This document shows positions 34,880 to 38,376 of a stretch of 38,376 nt of DNA, piece by piece. This stretch comes from Sperchopsis tessellata (Eukaryota; Arthropoda; Insecta; Coleoptera; Hydrophilidae): the NCBI GenBank assembly GCA_033557685.1, contig JAWQRN010000109.1, positions 1-38,376 of the forward strand. Direction: 5' to 3'. Position 1 is the first letter of the stretch; every line of letters starts with the position of its first letter. A model generated the notes under the pieces. The model was given only the letters and a program-made list of their open reading frames with translations. It was not told the origin of the DNA and made no database searches. Made by a program: the position numbers and the translations under genes.

Positions 34880-36055
34880 TTTGTTTCTTTTATTTGTTGA
34901 GTTATGGCATTGTATTTGTTTTTATTTATAAACTTACTTTTATTTCTTTGGCTTCATGTTATAAGCAAATTCTTTGTTTTTAAGCTTATTTGGTGCTCAT
35001 TAGTTTGTTTAATTTTGTTCTATACATTGTATATTTTTGTTTTATAGCTTTAACATTACATTGTTTTATCTATTTATCTGATTTATTTTGTTTAATTTAT
35101 TTGTAAATTCCGATTTGAATTTTTTGTATTTTAAGTTAGAAATTGTTCGTTTTATATTATATTAAGTCATTACATCGCTTAATCTTTTGTGATGTTAGTC
35201 TGCGAATTGGATCTTTATATGTAGATTGTTAGATACGTTAATTTACAGACTTAAGATCCCAAGATGAATAAATAGATATTTTAAATTGTTAATTGCACGT
35301 TATTGTTTTCTATTCTTGTGAACCAAAAATTACCTTAATACATGACTTGATAAATTGATATTATCCCAACTGCAGCAGGATTTCTCCAAGAATATAAATG
35401 TTTCTATTTTTCAGTAACATTAAGATTCATGTTAAAATTTGTAGAAATTAATATATAATAATAAACATACACATAATGCAAATTCAAGCAAATTTTTTAA
35501 GGAGTAACTCATATTATTCTTCACATTTCTGGATATCGGACATACAAAATTTTGTTTTCGTCAATTCCGCTTACCATCACTATTTGCCGCTTTAATTTTG
35601 TTAGATTTTGAAGCACTTGCGCTTTTCAAAAAAATGTATAATTTTATTCATAGCACTTCTAGATATATAGCAGTATAAAAATCTAGTATAAATGTAATTT
35701 TGATAAGATAGACACTTATTATAACTTGTAATTTGGAGAATAATATTTAAAGAAAAATCATATAAAACTAAAAACTATTTGGGGGGGCTTCACGTCTCTT
35801 AATAATATAAGTAATCTTATTTCAATTCAATCATATGTTCTAAACAAGTGTTGGCATATGGTTAATACTAACCGTATTTGTAGTTTTGGGATTGTTACTC
35901 CCTTAGTTTACTTTTTATTGTTTATTGCTGCTGGCAATCAAGTTCTGTCACATATACACCGACTTAGTACTACCGATTCTTATACTGTCTAATATTATTT
36001 GTATTTTTAATCATCGGAATAATCAGACTCGTACTGACAATATACATTTGTATAT
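34880..36055. other. T-rich then AT-rich sequence, nothing identified
   Basis: 34880-35160 is strongly T-rich on the plus strand (A-rich in the direction of the Penelope-like relic), possibly its upstream part. The remainder shows no repeat or domain. Confidence 0.4.
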
Positions 36056-36059
36056 TTGA

Positions 36060-36480
36060 GTTTGCTTGAAGATGCGATGACGTAATGCTTGTTCTTCAGG
36101 CGTCTTTAGTGAAAAGTACCCCAGTATTACATACGTCATCACCCCCACCTATGCCAAGCCGTTGTTAGATATTAAAAAATGGCGGCTTTTTTGCTTCCGG
36201 CTTGATACCATTCTGTCTGTCGATCTCCAGCGTGCAGTTTAGTCTATCACCAGCGTTTAGTGAGTCTTGAAACGACAATTAATAAAAGAGCGTAATTCTG
36301 TTTCTATCTGAATGACTATATAGTTCATCGCAAAGGTTTCTATATGACGACGATAGCTGGACGCCATTGAAAGCCTTAACTAACAACCATAGTAACGCCG
36401 ATCGAGGTTATACACCAGTTGACCACGTGGCTTTGCTAGTGGCGAATATACACAGTGTGTTTTTTGTGCTTTGTTTCAGG
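36060..36480. promoter_or_regulatory. GC-richer island with CRE-like and YY1-like motifs (candidate)
   Basis: GC content is visibly higher than in the surrounding sequence. GATGACGTA (36076-36084) and TACGTCATC (36132-36140) are exact inverted copies of a CRE-like half-palindrome. AAATGGCGGC (ending 36186) resembles a YY1-type promoter element. The 3' edge has TTTCAG|GTACAT. It could be a promoter or first exon of a neighbouring gene, or another unrecognised repeat. Confidence 0.25.
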
Positions 36481-36499
36481 TACATGTTCTAATTATGTA

Positions 36500-37500
36500 T
36501 CCTCTTTTTCTATATTCTATATCTATATTATATATTCCTATGCTTTCAACGCATTCATAGACGGAAGCAGCCAGGAACAACCACAAGGTAACTATGAAAG
36601 TAGTAATTTGATAGAACTATTGTACTGTTGCTAAAGCACATTTATTGCCCCGTTCTGATTTTGTTATATTAGATACATGTATTGTTAAATTCTTACGACC
36701 AACGGACTAGAAATACACGTTCACTTCTCTAAACATTTTACGGCCGTCTAAAACGAGGCTTTCAAAAGGTCCTTCGAAACAGTTGAAACTTTTAGCTCTT
36801 CAGCAGTAAATTATTCGATCTATTCGAATAACCAATTTTGGATCCGATTCAATAATACAAACAATTTCGATCCTATCGAGAACGTATTCAGAACCAAACA
36901 CTTGTTATTCATTAATATCAAAACAACATTTGAAACAAATACTTTTAGGGAAATTTAGTTTGTTTTTTACCAATTAAGAATCGTTTTGAATTTATTATTG
37001 CCATAATTCACTATGAATTATAAACTGTAAAATACAAACTGCAAGCTTCAAGTTCAATGTGAAAATTAAACTGTATAATATAAACTGTGCACCATCAATT
37101 AGAAGATTAAACTAAAACCTACAAATTGCAAACTAGAATCTATAAACATCAATCAGTAATCTAAACTGTAAGGTACTAAATGCTAAATAAAAAGCAAAAG
37201 TGTGTGATATAGTAATTATACATTTTTAATTAAGGACTGATTGGCTCTTCAAACGTTTAGAGAATACTGCGCAATAGGAAATCTAAATAGAACAATTACA
37301 GAACTTTGTTTTGTGATATGATACAGTAAACTATTTTCGAAGATTTAGTAAATAATTTTTTCTAACCATAAGCAGCAAATATATCAGAAAAAAATAATTC
37401 AATATTAATAAAATTGTACTTTAGAATAATCTATTTGTCTCAGTTATGGCCTGATTGTTCACTTGTTAAACAAAACAAATATAAATCAAATAATGCCCGA
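36500..37500. repeat. AT-rich sequence with degenerate AAACTGTA-type repeats at 37010-37180
   Basis: Variants of AAACTGTAAAATA, AAACTGCAAG, AAACTGTATAATA, AAACTGTGCA and AAACTGTAAGG recur at irregular spacing. The rest of the stretch has no recognisable feature. Confidence 0.45.
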
Positions 37501-37534
37501 TTTGTAATTGTATTCTACATCACTGTTTTTACAG

Positions 37535-37661
37535 GACACAGCTTTTGAAATAAACATCAAAAATTCATCTAACATGATATTAAAACTCCATATAATCACA
37601 AGTGGTAAAATTTCGACGGGCTTAAGCTGGGAAGATTTTAAAGAGTATTTTCACGAAATAG
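37535..37661 (+). other. exon-like open stretch with splice-site matches (candidate)
   Basis: The stretch follows a polypyrimidine-type acceptor CTGTTTTTACAG and ends ATAG|GTAAAT. The 127 bp are open and translate to DTAFEINIKNSSNMILKLHI, then ITSGKISTGLSWEDFKEYFH and EIG. The LSWEDFKEYFHEIG part faintly resembles helix 1 of an RRM, but I cannot name a family. It could equally be chance within decayed repeats. Confidence 0.2.
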
Positions 37662-37849
37662 GTAAATGTTGTATTTTGATAGTGTCCCAAAAATTCAATG
37701 TAAAAATTCTAGTTTATGTAATGAGATTCTGTTTACTATTTATTCTCCATTATTATATTTATCATTACTCAAAAATATTCAAAGCTATACGCTAAGTGAT
37801 AAGTAAACAAATGGTTGAAAGGAAGCGTTAGCGCTGAGGTTAGTCTTGG

Positions 37850-38376
37850 AATTAGTGTTTATATTAGCCCAGAATGCCTCGATTACAGAAGAGATAATTG
37901 ATTTTATGCAACAGAATAGTGTTGTGAAGGCTAATAAACAACAATACAAAATCCGACAGAAAGCAATAAGACAAAAAATCCGAGACGCAAAGGCCCGATA
38001 CTTGAACGAACAGTGTAAGGAAACTTCAAGCAAAGTATAACACATTTAACAAGTTCAAAAAAGTTGGGGAAGCTGCACAAACTTATAAAAAGCTAAGCCC
38101 AGGAACTCTGTACAATGAACAAGGAAAAATACTACTTGAACAAAGAAACAGACTACAAGAATGGGAACAATACATAAACAATTTATTTGACGATAATCAC
38201 CGCCTCAGATAACTACTTTCGACGGACCTTTAGTAATATTAGATGAAGTAGTACGCGCTATAAAAACTCAAAAAATAAGAAAGCAGGTGGTCCTGATGGG
38301 ATCCCTTGCGAAATAAATAAACTCATAGAGGGCAATAACTCTATTCGTGGATGGACTGTATTGTTTAACTATATAT
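37850..38376 (+). mobile_element. LINE fragment, truncated by the window edge
   Basis: 37870-38038 encodes ANKQQYKIRQKAIRQKIRDA and KARYLNEQCKETSSK of the linker between endonuclease and RT. After a frameshift come YNTFNKFKKVGEAAQTYKKL, SPGTLYNEQGKILLEQRNRL and EWEQYINNLFDDN (38038-38200), then EVVRAIKTQKIRK and AGGPDGIPCEINKLIEGNNS (38245-38340), the start of the reverse transcriptase with its PGPDGIPCEI-type motif. At least two frameshifts are needed, so it is probably dead, although damage is lighter than in the other LINE relics. It is 5'-truncated here and continues beyond the window. Confidence 0.85.

Noticed and set aside
1..38376. CRISPR arrays, bacterial operons, ribosome binding sites
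   Set aside because: The sequence is eukaryotic in character and none of these is present.

Overview
The window looks like intergenic DNA from an arthropod nuclear genome, most likely an insect (a beetle is a reasonable guess, not shown). It is very AT-rich, carries several (TA)n microsatellites, and has no intact long reading frame. Almost everything recognisable is a decayed transposable element of a family common in insect genomes. No confident host gene, tRNA or rRNA was found.

Layout. 33-240: short element with 38-bp inverted ends and a hammerhead-ribozyme-like core on the minus strand. 340-670: foldback DNA rich in GATTAATC palindromes. 3010-3760: internally deleted mariner-type transposase relic. 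4340-5880: piggyBac-like transposase relic, interrupted by a TA microsatellite. 7100-7785: deleted Tc1-like element with inverted ends. 9930-10580 (minus): RTE-like LINE relic. 11640-13400 (minus): long decayed LINE. 14775-15553: repeat with flanking direct repeats, related to 18090-18600. 16069-16955: two tandem copies and one inverted copy of a 367-bp unit with hammerhead ribozyme motifs; a diverged fourth copy lies at 20716-20915. 16990-17845: pseudogene resembling insect DUF7869-type proteins. 18690-19130: C-terminal LINE fragment. 21495-21703: nested foldback element. 24130-26400: Ty3/gypsy pol relic. 29080-30640: 5'-truncated LINE. 31109-32157: non-coding element with inverted ends. 33790-34840 (minus): Penelope-like element relic (reverse transcriptase plus GIY-YIG endonuclease). 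36060-36480: a locally GC-richer island. 37850-38376: LINE fragment running off the window.

The most interesting item is the 367-bp tandem unit. All three local copies carry the parts of a type I hammerhead at the same place: a 6-bp stem I (GCAGTG/CACTGC), a CTGATGA box, a stem II hairpin, GAAA, a self-complementary stem III (ACACGTGT) and a GTC cleavage site. The third copy keeps every core base. Tandem hammerhead units of this size are the signature of metazoan retrozymes, which are thought to be moved by Penelope-like elements. A decayed Penelope-like element and a second, different hammerhead-like relic are in the same window.

Coordinates of element ends are approximate unless inverted or direct repeats define them. 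All protein calls come from reading translations by eye, without database searches.
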